NCBI RefSeq assembly: GCF_016908395.1
Contig: NZ_JAFBDU010000004.1
Location: forward strand, 186,001-250,000
DNA from: Metabacillus crassostreae
GTDB taxonomy: Bacteria; Bacillota; Bacilli; Bacillales; Bacillaceae
Length of the DNA stretch: 64,000 nucleotides
Direction: 5' to 3'
Shown piece after piece: positions 52,064 through 61,823 of this stretch (within the stretch, counting starts at the first letter, position 1; each line of letters opens with the position of its first letter). The notes below the pieces were generated by a model. That model had not been told where the DNA came from, searched no databases, and saw only the letters and a program-made list of their open reading frames with translations. Position numbers and translations under genes: made by a program.

Positions 52064-52783
52064 ATGAAAACAAAAGACGAAATAAGGCAAAGAATTTGGA
52101 AACAGCTAACAGACGAAAAAAATGGGCGATTTCCATTTCCTTTAATAAATCGAATACCTAATTTTAAAGGTGCTGAAAAAGCAGCGACCTATATTACAAC
52201 ATTGCCTGAATACAAGTTAGCAAAAGTGATAAAAGTAAATCCTGATTCACCACAGCTACCACTTCGAAAGCAGATTTTACTTGATGGTAAAACATTATTA
52301 GTTCCTACTCCACGCTTAAAGGCGGGCTTTATTATTGTGAAGCCTGAATGGGTTCCAGCGGGTGAAGAAAGACGTGCTGCAAGCTTAAGTCATATAAAAT
52401 CATATGGAAAAGAAATACCTTTAACAGAAATCCCGCAAATTGATTTAATGGTTGTAGGATCTGTGGCAATTCATCAAGATGGAAGAAGAATTGGCAAAGG
52501 TGAGGGCTATGCAGACCGAGAATATGCGATTTTAATGGAGCTTGGTAATCCGCCAGTTACGATTGTGACATCCATACATAGTACACAATTAGTACCTGAT
52601 GATATACCAAGAGATACATATGATTTAACAGTAGATTGGATCGCAACTGAAGAGGGGATCGTTAAGACGAACTCTCCATATGAAAAGCCAACGGGGATAG
52701 AATGGAAACATGTTTCTAAAGAAGAAATGGAAGAGATGCCAGTGTTACAGCAGCTTTGGGATTTAAAATATAAACAAACCTAA
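52064..52783 (+). CDS. 5-formyltetrahydrofolate cyclo-ligase family (MTHFS-like) protein
   Basis: 239 aa. Contains the family's glycine-rich segment DGRRIGKGEGYADREYAILM (about 145-164), equivalent to the ATP/folate site, and PRLKAGFIIVKPEW (about 84-97). It is longer than typical bacterial YqgN-type MTHFS (about 190 aa) and closer to the MTHFSD-like subgroup. Enzymatic activity is therefore uncertain; it may act on a folate or be a regulatory relative. Confidence 0.75.
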   Translation: MKTKDEIRQRIWKQLTDEKNGRFPFPLINRIPNFKGAEKAATYITTLPEYKLAKVIKVNPDSPQLPLRKQILLDGKTLLVPTPRLKAGFIIVKPEWVPAGEERRAASLSHIKSYGKEIPLTEIPQIDLMVVGSVAIHQDGRRIGKGEGYADREYAILMELGNPPVTIVTSIHSTQLVPDDIPRDTYDLTVDWIATEEGIVKTNSPYEKPTGIEWKHVSKEEMEEMPVLQQLWDLKYKQT

Positions 52784-52869
52784 GTCTTAGATTGTTATTA
52801 ATGGACGACGTGAGAATGTAAGCGTAAGATAGAATACGCACACAAGTATAACTACAAGAGGTGACCAAA

Positions 52870-53961
52870 TTGGTTGCAAGCACACAACTGTTAAAAGAAG
52901 CAGAACAGTTTATTCACACTTCCTATCAAGAACTTGGCAAATCAGAGGTTGACATAGAAGTTCGATTGCACGTGATAAAAGATGAGATAGCGAATAAAGG
53001 TATATACGAGCATACTAATGAAGAATTAACATATGGAGCAAAAATGGCTTGGAGAAATAGTAATAAATGCATTGGACGTTTGTTTTGGAATACGTTGACC
53101 GTATTTGATGAGCGACAAGCAAATACAGAGCAAGCTGTTTTTAAGGCATTGGAAAATCATATTGCATTTGCTACAAATGGTGGGAAGATTAGGCCTGCTA
53201 TTACGATTTTTAAGCCAGATAATGGTGAGGAGGATCGGTTGCGCATATGGAATCATCAGCTTATTCGGTATGCGGGATATGAGACAGAGTATGGTTTTTT
53301 AGGTGATCCAGCATCAATTGAATTTACTAAGCAATGTGAACAGCTAGGCTGGAACGGAGAGGGAACAAACTTTGATATACTACCACTCGTTATCCAACAA
53401 AACAACAATACACCACAGTGCTTTTCATTACCAGAAGAACTAGTGTTGGAAGTGGAGATCACTCACCCAACTATTGAAGGGATAGCTGATCTACACATGA
53501 AATGGTATGGAGTTCCATTAATTTCTGATATGAAGCTAGAAATTGGTGGAATCGAATATTCTGCTGCTCCATTTAATGGCTGGTATATGGAAACAGAAAT
53601 AGGAGCGAGAAATTTAGCAGATTCCTTTCGATATAATCTATTACCTAAAGTGGCTTCGATCATGAATTTAGATACGAAAACTCATGCGAATTTATGGAAG
53701 GATAGAGCATTACTTGAGTTAAATGTGGCTGTTTTACACTCTTTCAAAAAAGCTGGAGTGAGTGTTGTTGACCATCATACAGCTGCACAGCAATTTAAAC
53801 GATTCGAGCAAAATGAAGCAGAAAGCTCTAGACAAATAACAGGGGATTGGACTTGGTTAATACCGCCAGTATCACCAGCAACAACACATATGTTTCATCA
53901 TAGTTATGAAAATAAAATACTTAAACCTAACTACTTTTACCAAGAGCCACCTTATGGATAA
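52870..53961 (+). CDS. nos: Nitric oxide synthase, oxygenase-only bacterial form
   Basis: 363 aa. Makes NO and citrulline from arginine, using a partner reductase. The haem-ligand Cys is C67 in [13 protein letters not shown]. Substrate segments: [30 protein letters not shown] (about 235-251) and [13 protein letters not shown]. Pterin-side segment [20 protein letters not shown] (about 323-342). No N-terminal hook or reductase domain, as in B. subtilis NOS. TTG 52870 is favoured because AGAGGTG lies 6 nt upstream; the GTG at 52861 is part of that site. In Bacillus NO protects against oxidants and antibiotics. Confidence 0.95.
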   Translation: MVASTQLLKEAEQFIHTSYQELGKSEVDIEVRLHVIKDEIANKGIYEHTNEELTYGAKMAWRNSNKCIGRLFWNTLTVFDERQANTEQAVFKALENHIAFATNGGKIRPAITIFKPDNGEEDRLRIWNHQLIRYAGYETEYGFLGDPASIEFTKQCEQLGWNGEGTNFDILPLVIQQNNNTPQCFSLPEELVLEVEITHPTIEGIADLHMKWYGVPLISDMKLEIGGIEYSAAPFNGWYMETEIGARNLADSFRYNLLPKVASIMNLDTKTHANLWKDRALLELNVAVLHSFKKAGVSVVDHHTAAQQFKRFEQNEAESSRQITGDWTWLIPPVSPATTHMFHHSYENKILKPNYFYQEPPYG

Positions 53962-53978
53962 GGGTAAAAATTAATTAA

Positions 53979-54012
53979 GGTCTGACCCCAGCAATATTAG
54001 TGGGGTCAGACC
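53979..54012 (+). terminator. Terminator after nos (GGGGTCAGACCCC family)
   Basis: GGTCTGACCCC (53979-53989) pairs perfectly with GGGGTCAGACC (54002-54012). The flanking T-run is poor, but it lies between convergent genes. Confidence 0.65.
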
Positions 54013-54020
54013 CCATATTG

Positions 54021-54152
54021 TTACCTACTATGTTTATCTAGTAGGTTAGCTAGAAAATGTTTTTTGTAGCTTTCGAGTTTTTTCTCTTCATGACGGCGAA
54101 CACCCATCTTTTTTAATTCGTTTACGTACCAACCTTTGCTTCCGTTATGCAT
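54021..54152 (-). CDS. DUF2639 small protein, YflJ-like
   Basis: 43 aa: MHNGSKGWYVNELKKMGVRR then HEEKKLESYKKHFLANLLDK and HSR. The pattern SKGWYV-x2-LK-x2-G-[IV]-R-x-LESYK matches the DUF2639 family, whose B. subtilis member YflJ lies near nos (yflM). Ribosome site AAGGGTG is 6 nt upstream. Soluble, basic, function unknown. Confidence 0.75.
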   Translation of the reverse strand: MHNGSKGWYVNELKKMGVRRHEEKKLESYKKHFLANLLDKHSR

Positions 54153-54212
54153 TAAAAACACCCTTTCAAATTTAATTCTAATAAACTCCGTCAAAAAGAC
54201 GGGACAAAAATA

Positions 54213-54248
54213 GCCACTACTCCATAGGAATAGGGGCTTCTTTTGATT
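54213..54248. repeat. Imperfect hairpin upstream of the chemoreceptor gene
   Basis: AGCCACTACTCC and GGAATAGGGGCT flank ATA, followed by TCTTTT. It could terminate a plus-strand transcript or belong to a leader. The remaining ~265 nt before the chemoreceptor gene show nothing recognisable. Confidence 0.35.
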
Positions 54249-54513
54249 TGTGGTGCCATTGTAACATCTATAAAAAGATGTGAAAAGGGGTGTTTTTTAT
54301 CGAATTTTCACTAAAAACTGTCATGCCCGGATTCAGCAGTTGAAAAATAATTTTTGATGCCGAGAAGTTAATTTGCCTTTAAAAATCATGCCGTAAACAA
54401 ATTAACTAAACATTTTTAATAAATCGACAAAATCTGATATGAATTACCTATTTTCTATGATATATATGATGATAGTAGTAAGACTATAAGACGCTTAGAG
54501 GGGATAACCACAT

Positions 54514-56004
54514 ATGAATGCTATGGAGAAAATAATCGTGGCTGATATCAAGAAAAAGAATACGTTGATGTTTATTACGTTTTCAATATCATTGTTACTA
54601 GCTACTGCCAAAACACTGGTTGTTGAAGACTTTACAAAGGGATTCTATTATGGTTCAGAATTAATAGCGTTTACATTATTGTATGTTATTTTTCAAAAAT
54701 TATTAAAGAAACCTATATGGTTTCCATACATTAGTATTTTATTAATTTATTCTTTTATTATTTGTTCTCTATTTGTATTCGAGCCAAATGCCGAAGTTAT
54801 ACTAATCATACTCTTTTTAACACTTATTTCTTCTGTTCATATGAAAAGAGATATTTTCATTTTAGGATACGTGTTTGGTCTAGTTAGTATGATTCTCTCA
54901 TTTTACTTAAAACAACCGAATGATACCGCACTAGTAACCATCTTTACTGCTTCATGCATTATCTATGTGCTAATGGGTGTTATCTTAGGTGTGGTTATTC
55001 ATTTAAATTCGCAACAATTTAAACAGCTACAAAACTTTATTGCTGTTGCAGAAAAAGAGACAAAACAGAAAGAAGAACAAAGGCATCATTTAGAAGAAAA
55101 TGTATCAGGTATTGTCGAAGCGATTGCACAAGCAAATAAGCAAGTGCAAGGTAGTATGCAGGCACAAAAGGAAATGCAGTTTGCAATTCAAGAGGTAGCG
55201 GCAGGGAGTCAGAACCAATCCGAGCAGATTAACGAGATTTCGCAAAATGCACGACAAACAATGGAGTCTATGCTGCAATTGCATTCTGTTTCAAATGAAT
55301 TAAAAACTGAATCTAGTCGAGCAAGTAACACAATCGTTGAAAGTCAGCAGTATGCTACAGAATTGAATACTGATATGAGTGAATTAAAAACAATGTTATC
55401 TCAATTAGATCAAACATTTTTATTGCTTTCAAACACAATAACTGAAATGAATACTTTAACAAACTCTATTAAAGATATTACAGATCAAACAGGGTTATTA
55501 GCTCTAAATGCATCGATCGAGGCTGCAAGGGCAGGTGAATCTGGTAAAGGCTTTTCAGTTGTTGCTACTGAAATAAGAAAATTAGCTGATGTGACGAGAG
55601 CAACAACTGAAAAGATAAATGGAAACCTACAAACTCTTAATGATAGCAATGCAGCAGCGGTTACAAAGCTTGAAGAAAGTCATTTTGTTATTAATAAAGG
55701 AGCTATTTCAACAGAAAAAGTAACAAATTCTATTACTGGGGTAAAAGCAACATTGGATCATTTATCAGATGAGCTTGAGCAGTTTACTATATTTGCAGAA
55801 AGTGTTAAAGGGCAATCTGTAAATGTTGAATTATTAACAAATGATTTAGCTGCGATAATAGAACAATCTTCAGCTAGCATGCAGGAAATGAGTGCGACAA
55901 TAGAAAATTTGACTCACGATAATCTTGCAATAGCAGATTTGATGGAGCGTACATCATCTAGTGCTGAAAATATTAGGAAAGCAAGTTTATCTGGAGTATC
56001 TTAA
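54514..56004 (+). CDS. Methyl-accepting chemotaxis protein with six-helix membrane sensor
   Basis: 496 aa. An N-terminal six-helix membrane region (about 18-172) has little extracellular loop. A coiled-coil signalling domain (about 175-496) has the hairpin tip [20 protein letters not shown]. There is no periplasmic Cache/4HB domain and no obvious HAMP domain, so the signal is probably sensed in the membrane. A second ATG (codon 4) is possible. It lies beside the nos/DUF2639 genes and 5 kb from HemAT. Confidence 0.88.
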   Translation: MNAMEKIIVADIKKKNTLMFITFSISLLLATAKTLVVEDFTKGFYYGSELIAFTLLYVIFQKLLKKPIWFPYISILLIYSFIICSLFVFEPNAEVILIILFLTLISSVHMKRDIFILGYVFGLVSMILSFYLKQPNDTALVTIFTASCIIYVLMGVILGVVIHLNSQQFKQLQNFIAVAEKETKQKEEQRHHLEENVSGIVEAIAQANKQVQGSMQAQKEMQFAIQEVAAGSQNQSEQINEISQNARQTMESMLQLHSVSNELKTESSRASNTIVESQQYATELNTDMSELKTMLSQLDQTFLLLSNTITEMNTLTNSIKDITDQTGLLALNASIEAARAGESGKGFSVVATEIRKLADVTRATTEKINGNLQTLNDSNAAAVTKLEESHFVINKGAISTEKVTNSITGVKATLDHLSDELEQFTIFAESVKGQSVNVELLTNDLAAIIEQSSASMQEMSATIENLTHDNLAIADLMERTSSSAENIRKASLSGVS

Positions 56005-56015
56005 GAAACTAGCAT

Positions 56016-56361
56016 AAAAAGAGAGGCTGGGACATTCAAAAAAACGAATAAGTCTAAATTCAGTTAAGCTGAAAGAAACAAGTTCGTTCCATTGCGCTGC
56101 AAACATTTGCTTTCCGCGGGGAGGAAGCTAAGCCTCCTCGGCGCAAGCGCCTGTGGGGTCTCAGCCTTTCCTCTGCACCCGCAGGAGTCAAATGTCTTCC
56201 GCTACATTCCACTAGTTCTTAAAAATAGTATGCAAAATCAAAAAATCCAATTAAAGACAGCAAATAAAAACCCAAAATATTAGGAGAATAATTAATTGAA
56301 ATATCTCCTAATATTTCGGGTTTATCAATAGCTTAAATACTTTGTCCATGCCTCTCTTTTT
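56016..56361 (+). mobile_element. 346-bp repeat element with terminal inverted repeats, full copy C
   Basis: Ends AAAAAGAGAGGCTGGGAC (56016-56033) and GTCCATGCCTCTCTTTTT (56344-56361), 17 of 18 matching. It holds the GC-rich core (about 56085-56215, with GGCGCAAGCGCC and CCGCGGGGAGGAAGC) and an AATATTAGGAG...CTCCTAATATT hairpin arm. It is the reverse-oriented counterpart of 12150-12503. It separates the chemoreceptor from the MFS gene and may act as their terminator. Confidence 0.7.
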
Positions 56362-56367
56362 GTGTAC

Positions 56368-57645
56368 TTAACTTGCTTCCACATTCTGAAGCGCATTTTT
56401 CTCAGATTTTTGAAACATCAGGTAATATAAAAATGCACTAAAGATTGCTAAACCACCTAGAATAGAAAAAGTAATAGGATAGCCAAACCAAAGTGACATG
56501 GGAATGGCAATTGGTGCGATTGTTCGACCTACAGTAAATTTAAGACTTGCTGCAGCAAAGTATTGCCCACGCATATTTTCAGGTGCTAATTTTGAAACAA
56601 ACGTTTGTTGAATACCTGCTGTCATAAGCTCTGCTAAAGTGAAAAGAGCCATTGCAAAAATAAAGATCCATATAGAACCTGTTTGACCAAATATGAAAAT
56701 AGCAATTCCATAGATGATAGAGGAAATCATAAAGACATTTCGTTCCTTGAATTTAGTCATCCACTTTGTAATCACTATTGTAAATAAAGCGACAAGCAGA
56801 CCGTTTTCGGATAAGATAACACCAAATGCTTGTTCTCCATTAAGTGTGAGTGACCAATCACCAATTTTAAGCATTTCTTGCTGTTGAATCATATCTGTAA
56901 TATAAACTGGAATGATCATATCTAGCTGCATAAATGTCATGGCAACAAGAGTTCCTGCAACAATATATAATAAAAATGTTTGATCTTTAAAAATGATATG
57001 ATAATCCTTCACTTGTTTTATTATTGGGTGGTACCATCTTTGCTTATTTATATCAGTTTCCCCCTGGAACACTGGAGCAGTTTCTCGGGTTTGTTTTGCT
57101 AGTAAAAGTGAGAGTAACATACACATGATTCCTGCACCTAGTAAAACCTCAAAAGGATATCGAACATAGAAAATGGCACCTAAAATAGGCCCAATAACAA
57201 CAGCAATATTAATCGAAGTATAAAAGACAGCAAATACACTGCTTCGGTCTTTCTCAGCTACTACATCTGCGACCATTGCCTGTGATGCAGGCCAGTAAAA
57301 CGAGCCGAAAACACCGGCGAAAGCAAAACAGATAAATCCTAAAATAGGTAATTGCAACCAAGGTGAATTTGAAAGGGCAAATATCATAAAGGATAAGCCT
57401 TGACCAAAGGAACCAACAACCATCATTGTTTTCCTTCCGAATCGATCTGCGAAATATCCACCCATTAAATTAGCTAAAACAGAAAAAACCTGTGAAAGTA
57501 TTAGAAGAAAACCTGCTTTGCCTTTTCCAAATGCATCTGCAAAGAAGATTGTTAAAAACGGAAAAAACATCCAAAATGTAATATTCATTAATCCTTCGCC
57601 AACAAGACGTATTTTAAGGTTATAATCCCAATCTTTTATTCTCAT
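56368..57645 (-). CDS. MFS transporter, DHA1-type
   Basis: 425 aa, 12 transmembrane segments. Motif A is GGYFADRFGRKTMMVVGS (about 62-79). The central loop (about 190-215) is hydrophilic. Probable drug or metabolite exporter of the YttB/MdtH style; the substrate cannot be inferred. The start follows AGACACTTCT with only a weak ribosome site. It ends 7 nt from repeat copy C. Confidence 0.85.
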   Translation of the reverse strand: MRIKDWDYNLKIRLVGEGLMNITFWMFFPFLTIFFADAFGKGKAGFLLILSQVFSVLANLMGGYFADRFGRKTMMVVGSFGQGLSFMIFALSNSPWLQLPILGFICFAFAGVFGSFYWPASQAMVADVVAEKDRSSVFAVFYTSINIAVVIGPILGAIFYVRYPFEVLLGAGIMCMLLSLLLAKQTRETAPVFQGETDINKQRWYHPIIKQVKDYHIIFKDQTFLLYIVAGTLVAMTFMQLDMIIPVYITDMIQQQEMLKIGDWSLTLNGEQAFGVILSENGLLVALFTIVITKWMTKFKERNVFMISSIIYGIAIFIFGQTGSIWIFIFAMALFTLAELMTAGIQQTFVSKLAPENMRGQYFAAASLKFTVGRTIAPIAIPMSLWFGYPITFSILGGLAIFSAFLYYLMFQKSEKNALQNVEAS

Positions 57646-57753
57646 AGAAGTGTCTCCAATTCATGTAATCTACCGTACTCATCATACTCTTTCGGAAGTC
57701 GAAATACAATAGAGGTATTTCAATTTTTACCATAAATTAATAGTGTAATATAG

Positions 57754-57820
57754 TGTTAAAGAAACCGAATGCATGCTACATGTATCTGTTGATTTTCATT
57801 GCATAACGCTTTCTTTAACA
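57754..57820. repeat. 11-bp inverted repeat in the gap between the MFS and HipA-like genes
   Basis: TGTTAAAGAAA (57754-57764) and TTTCTTTAACA (57810-57820), perfect, loop 45 nt, in a 405-nt gap between divergent genes. It could be a two-site operator. The rest of the gap shows nothing clear. Confidence 0.45.
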
Positions 57821-58050
57821 ATATGGGTTATTCTAAGCTTGTCGATATAACAATCATAATTCACTTTCTAAGTAAGCTATTAAAGGATTATTACTAATTC
57901 ATATGAATATTATTTATCAAGACTAAAGTGGATACATTATTTATAAAAAGTTCGTTCATAGCTTTTAAGACAATAATAAACTTCCGACAGTGGATTTCCA
58001 TTATATACTAGTTAAGGTGATACAAATTAATTAGAAAATGAGGAATTAAT

Positions 58051-58890
58051 ATGAATATAAGCAGCCCTTTAAAGTTTATAAGAGAAATCCGATCAGGATC
58101 TTCTTTACCAATTCTTATACGAGATGGAGATAATCAGAAAATCTTTGTGAAGCTATCTGGTTCAGGTGAAGGAACAGATTCTCTTGTTATGGAATGGATC
58201 GCAAACAAGCTTGGTCTTAAAATAAACCTTCCTGTATTAGAGCCTGTATTATTGAATATTGACTACTTGGAGAACTATGAATCAGCAGATATTGAAACAA
58301 GGGAGTTAATAGAGAAGAGTATAGGATATAATCTTGCCTTTCAATATATCGAGAGTGAGGAGCTAGTTCAAAGAGAGTTTATTGATAAACAGAATCAGCT
58401 TTTGTTTCTCTTTTTTTGGGATTGTTTTTTGATCAATATAGACCGTACACCACAAAATCTAAATTTGTTGAAGGTTAATAACAAAATTATTGCGATAGAT
58501 TATGGCTTTTCCTTTTTGTTAAAGCAAATACTGTCCCATTCAACGTTAAAAGTGAATACTCAAATCTTAAAACAATTAAAACGTCACCCATTTAATACAA
58601 ATGATAAATATGAAGATTCATTAAAGAAGTTTGTTACACGTCTTCAAAAAATATCTTTAGAAGATGTATCTAGTATCATTCATGAAATACCAGAGGGATG
58701 GTTAAGTAGTGATGAAAAAGCGTACTTTACTAAACAGCTTTGGGAAAAGATTCAGCAACCTAATCACATTTTCGACATTGTGTCACAGCTTCCTAACGTA
58801 AAAGTAGAAACAAATCAAGAGGCAAAGCTACAGCGATTAGCTAACCGAGATCAGTTTGTGGAAAGAATAAAAAATAAATATATCAAGTAA
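58051..58890 (+). CDS. HipA-like kinase-fold protein, orphan
   Basis: 279 aa. Resembles the stand-alone HipA-kinase domain. Nucleotide-binding strand IFVKLSGSGEGTDSLVMEWI (about 30-49), catalytic loop FLINIDRTPQNLNLL (about 126-140, D-x4-N) and metal-binding Asp in IIAIDYGFSF (about 148-157). A basic C-terminal tail follows. There is no HipB-type antitoxin or HTH gene beside it, so a classical toxin-antitoxin pair is not supported. It may be a Ser/Thr kinase with unknown target. Confidence 0.7.
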   Translation: MNISSPLKFIREIRSGSSLPILIRDGDNQKIFVKLSGSGEGTDSLVMEWIANKLGLKINLPVLEPVLLNIDYLENYESADIETRELIEKSIGYNLAFQYIESEELVQREFIDKQNQLLFLFFWDCFLINIDRTPQNLNLLKVNNKIIAIDYGFSFLLKQILSHSTLKVNTQILKQLKRHPFNTNDKYEDSLKKFVTRLQKISLEDVSSIIHEIPEGWLSSDEKAYFTKQLWEKIQQPNHIFDIVSQLPNVKVETNQEAKLQRLANRDQFVERIKNKYIK

Positions 58891-58891
58891 T

Positions 58892-58930
58892 ATGGAAGAA
58901 CAATTTTTGACAATGTTCTTCCATTTTTTT
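58892..58930 (+). terminator. Terminator of the HipA-like gene
   Basis: ATGGAAGAACA (58892-58902) pairs perfectly with TGTTCTTCCAT (58914-58924), followed by TTTTTT. Confidence 0.85.
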
Positions 58931-58989
58931 GTTTCGTAAGCCTCTAAATAGGGAAATCGCTATACAACTAACCTAAAAGGAGAAAAGCG

Positions 58990-60360
58990 ATGAACCAAAT
59001 TTTAGAAGTAGTAAATAGTGTATCAAGTTGGTTATGGGGATTACCCCTCATCACACTACTTGCAGTTACAGGTATATATTTAACGGTAAGATTAGGGTTT
59101 TTCCAATTTCGTTATCCTCTCTATATGTTTAAACAAACGTTTGGAAGTGTATTTAAAAAACCAAAGGGTGAAGGAACGGTTACACCTCTTCAAGCTTTAA
59201 CCTCGGCATTATCTGCTACAGTAGGAGCTGCAAATATCGTTGGTGTACCTGCAGCTATTATGTTTGGTGGACCTGGTGCAATATTTTGGATGTGGATCAT
59301 TGCACTGATTGGTATGTCGATTAAGTTCTCTGAAAGTGTACTTGCTGTCAGATTTCGAGAAAAAAAGGAAAATGGAGAATATGTTGGTGGACCAATGTAT
59401 TACATGACAAAGGGCTTAAAAATGAAGTGGCTCGGTGTATGGTTTGCCTTTGCACTAATGATTGAGTTAATTCCAAGTATTATGGTTCAAGGAAATGCTG
59501 TTTCAGCAGCTGTAAACGAAACATTTCAACTTTCTCCATTAGTGACAGGGGTTGTTATCGCTTTAATCGTTGCTCTTATTGTATTTGGTGGGATTAAAAG
59601 AATAGGAAAAGTAACTGAGGTTATTGTTCCTATCATGGCATTCTTCTATGTCGGGGCAGCCGTCATTATTCTACTAATGAATCTTGACCAAGTTCCATAT
59701 GTACTTAACCTGATTTTTTCAAATGCCTTTTCATCTATGGCTCCCTTAGGTGGTTTTGCAGGAGCAGCAATAGGAGAAATTATCCGTTGGGGCTTTGCGC
59801 GTGGCCTTTATTCTAATGAAGCAGGTTTAGGAACGGCGCCAATCGCACATGCAGCAGCTCAAACCGACCACCCAGTTAGACAAGGGTTTTGGGCAGTTAT
59901 GGGTATTGTGATTGATACGTTAATTATTTGTACAGCAACTGCATTTGTTGTGCTTTCTTCTGGAGTTTGGACAAAAGAAGGTGCGATTGATAATTCAGCT
60001 TCACTAACAACCGAGGCGTTCAGTTATTATTTCGGAACAATAGGAAGCTATCTTGTAAGTATCTCACTTATCTTCTTTGTGATCTCAACCGTTGTTGTGA
60101 TTATATATTATGGTGTGAAGCAAGCAGAGTTTCTTTTTGGATATAAAACAGGTGAAATGATGAAATTTGTTTATTTAGCTTCGATCATCATCGGAAGTAT
60201 AGGTGGTGCCAAGGTGATTTGGCAATTCCTTGATTTAGCTTTAGCTGCTATTTTAATACCAAATATTATCGCTGTTTTATTGTTAAGTAATGAAGTGAAG
60301 CGCTTGAAGGATGAATTTTTTACTTCAGAACAATATTATTTAAAGGATATAAAAAAATAA
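58990..60360 (+). CDS. Sodium/amino-acid symporter, AGCS family (second paralogue)
   Basis: 456 aa, about 11 transmembrane segments. TSALSATVGAANIVGVPAAI (about 66-85), GGPMYYMTKG (about 135-144) and RGLYSNEAGLGTAPIAHAAA (about 266-285) are family motifs. Close in style to B. subtilis YflA. Compared with the 42387 paralogue, the sodium/substrate motif reads GAANIVG instead of GTGNIAG, so specificity may differ. Ribosome site AAAAGGAG. Near nos/yflJ-like genes, consistent with a yfl-like neighbourhood. Confidence 0.9.
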   Translation: MNQILEVVNSVSSWLWGLPLITLLAVTGIYLTVRLGFFQFRYPLYMFKQTFGSVFKKPKGEGTVTPLQALTSALSATVGAANIVGVPAAIMFGGPGAIFWMWIIALIGMSIKFSESVLAVRFREKKENGEYVGGPMYYMTKGLKMKWLGVWFAFALMIELIPSIMVQGNAVSAAVNETFQLSPLVTGVVIALIVALIVFGGIKRIGKVTEVIVPIMAFFYVGAAVIILLMNLDQVPYVLNLIFSNAFSSMAPLGGFAGAAIGEIIRWGFARGLYSNEAGLGTAPIAHAAAQTDHPVRQGFWAVMGIVIDTLIICTATAFVVLSSGVWTKEGAIDNSASLTTEAFSYYFGTIGSYLVSISLIFFVISTVVVIIYYGVKQAEFLFGYKTGEMMKFVYLASIIIGSIGGAKVIWQFLDLALAAILIPNIIAVLLLSNEVKRLKDEFFTSEQYYLKDIKK

Positions 60361-60480
60361 CGATTGAAAAGGCTAGCTGACTATAGCTACAAAAAAAGCA
60401 TATTTTTGCAAAACGTAACAAATAGTAAGAGAATAGTAAATTTTGGACTTGTTTACTAAGTTTTAAAGGAGGAGCATTTA

Positions 60481-61185
60481 ATGAAAATGAATGTATATTT
60501 ATCTCTATTATTAGCTGCTTTTCTAGTGACAGGATGTCAAAGTGGTGCTGAAGATCAAAATCAAACTGAAAATACTTCAGAGCAGGAAAACAGAACTGAA
60601 AATGAAAGTACTAATGACAAAAGTAATGAAGAAGTAGAAAATACAGATGAATCAAATGAAAACAATGAGGAAGCTCAAATGTCACATGAAGAACTGATTA
60701 AAGAGAAAGCGGATGAAATCATTACTTTGTTAAAAGAAGATGATGTTGAAAAACTGACTGAATATGTTCACCCAGAAAAAGGTTTGTTATTTTCACCGTA
60801 TGTATATATTGAAGAAAATGCAGTTACCTTTAAGAAAGATCAAGTTGAGAATTTCTTGAATGATGAGAAAGAGTATATGTGGGGTAATGAAGATGGAAGT
60901 GGACACCCGATTGAATTAACACCCGCTGATTATTATGATAAATATGTTTATGATGCTTCTTTTGATGAAGAAAATGAGGTTGTGTTTGATCCAAAAGAAG
61001 CGAGAGGTAATATGATACGTAATGTGAAGGATATTTTTCCAGATGCACATGTTGTTGAGTATTATGTAAGAGGGACAGAAGAATACGACAATATGGACTG
61101 GAAAGCGTTGAATTTAGCTTTTGAACAAGACGAGAGTGGTGAGTGGAAGTTAGTTGCGATTTTGCATGATCAGTGGACTATATAA
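60481..61185 (+). CDS. Lipoprotein of unknown function
   Basis: 234 aa. Signal peptide with lipobox VTGC (C19), then a very acidic Asn/Glu/Ser linker (about 20-70). A folded C-terminal domain follows (about 75-234; IKEKADEIITLLKEDDVEKL, WGNEDGSGHPIELTPADYYD, ending LVAILHDQWTI). The domain resembles Bacillus lipoproteins with a surface-exposed NTF2-like or DUF domain, but I cannot name it. AAGGAGGAG site 9 nt upstream. Monocistronic. Confidence 0.75.
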   Translation: MKMNVYLSLLLAAFLVTGCQSGAEDQNQTENTSEQENRTENESTNDKSNEEVENTDESNENNEEAQMSHEELIKEKADEIITLLKEDDVEKLTEYVHPEKGLLFSPYVYIEENAVTFKKDQVENFLNDEKEYMWGNEDGSGHPIELTPADYYDKYVYDASFDEENEVVFDPKEARGNMIRNVKDIFPDAHVVEYYVRGTEEYDNMDWKALNLAFEQDESGEWKLVAILHDQWTI

Positions 61186-61270
61186 AAGGGCTTACTTTGT
61201 AGTAATGGGTTTTGTTTAGAGGTGACAATTTGTAAAATACAAAGAAATTAGTATAGAAATCATATTCGAA

Positions 61271-61302
61271 AAGGCTGTTGATTTTGGAGTCAACAGCTTT
61301 TT
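61271..61302 (+). terminator. Terminator of the lipoprotein gene
   Basis: GGCTGTTGA and TCAACAGC stem around TTTTGGAG, followed by TTTTTTATT. Confidence 0.75.
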
Positions 61303-61364
61303 TATTTTTAGTTGTTTTCGCTTTATTTGTTGTTTTTTATAAAAGTATATATAGATATAGAAAC

Positions 61365-61505
61365 TAGTCCGTTTCATTTCGCTGCAGACACTTGCTTTCC
61401 GCGGGGAGGAAGCTAAGCCTCCTCGGCGCAAGCGCCTGTGGGGTCTCATCCTTTCCTCTGCACCCGCAGGAGTCAAGTGGCTTCCGCTACATTACACTAA
61501 GTTTT
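61365..61505 (+). repeat. GC-rich palindromic repeat, core copy D
   Basis: Nearly identical to the core of copy C (shared CGCGGGGAGGAAGCTAAGCC, GGCGCAAGCGCC and CTGCACCCGCAGGAGTC), but without the AGAGGCTGGGAC terminal repeats. It sits in the 640-nt gap between the lipoprotein and the oxidoreductase. The rest of that gap has a hairpin CGTGAATA/TATTCACG (about 61732-61755) and no gene. Confidence 0.75.
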
Positions 61506-61823
61506 TTTAACCTTAAGGCTAATAAAAATGGGTATTGGTGCATTTTTAAGTTCAAATTCGAACGTTGGAAAACTTTAATTAGTTTTTACTTTATTCTAAT
61601 TTAATATAGGAAGTATCGTTTGTTATTAATAAAAAAGTCATCATTCAACTAAGCTATAACCACCATTTCATGTTATAAAACCAAGCAAAAAGTCATTATT
61701 CACTGAACTTCATTATATGGGGAGTTATCGTCGTGAATAAAAGTGTGTATTCACGCTTAAGTCTTAATGTGATTTACATAATTACACCATGAATACGAAC
61801 CGTTACTCATGTGAACAGTTTTT

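Noticed and set aside
54425-54480. Sigma-D promoter for the chemoreceptor (and for hemAT near 47945-47980)
   Set aside because: TAAA and GCCGATAT-like words occur only with wrong spacing or several mismatches.
58051-58890. HipBA toxin-antitoxin module
   Set aside because: No HTH antitoxin ORF flanks the kinase-fold gene; neighbours are a divergent MFS gene and an AGCS symporter.
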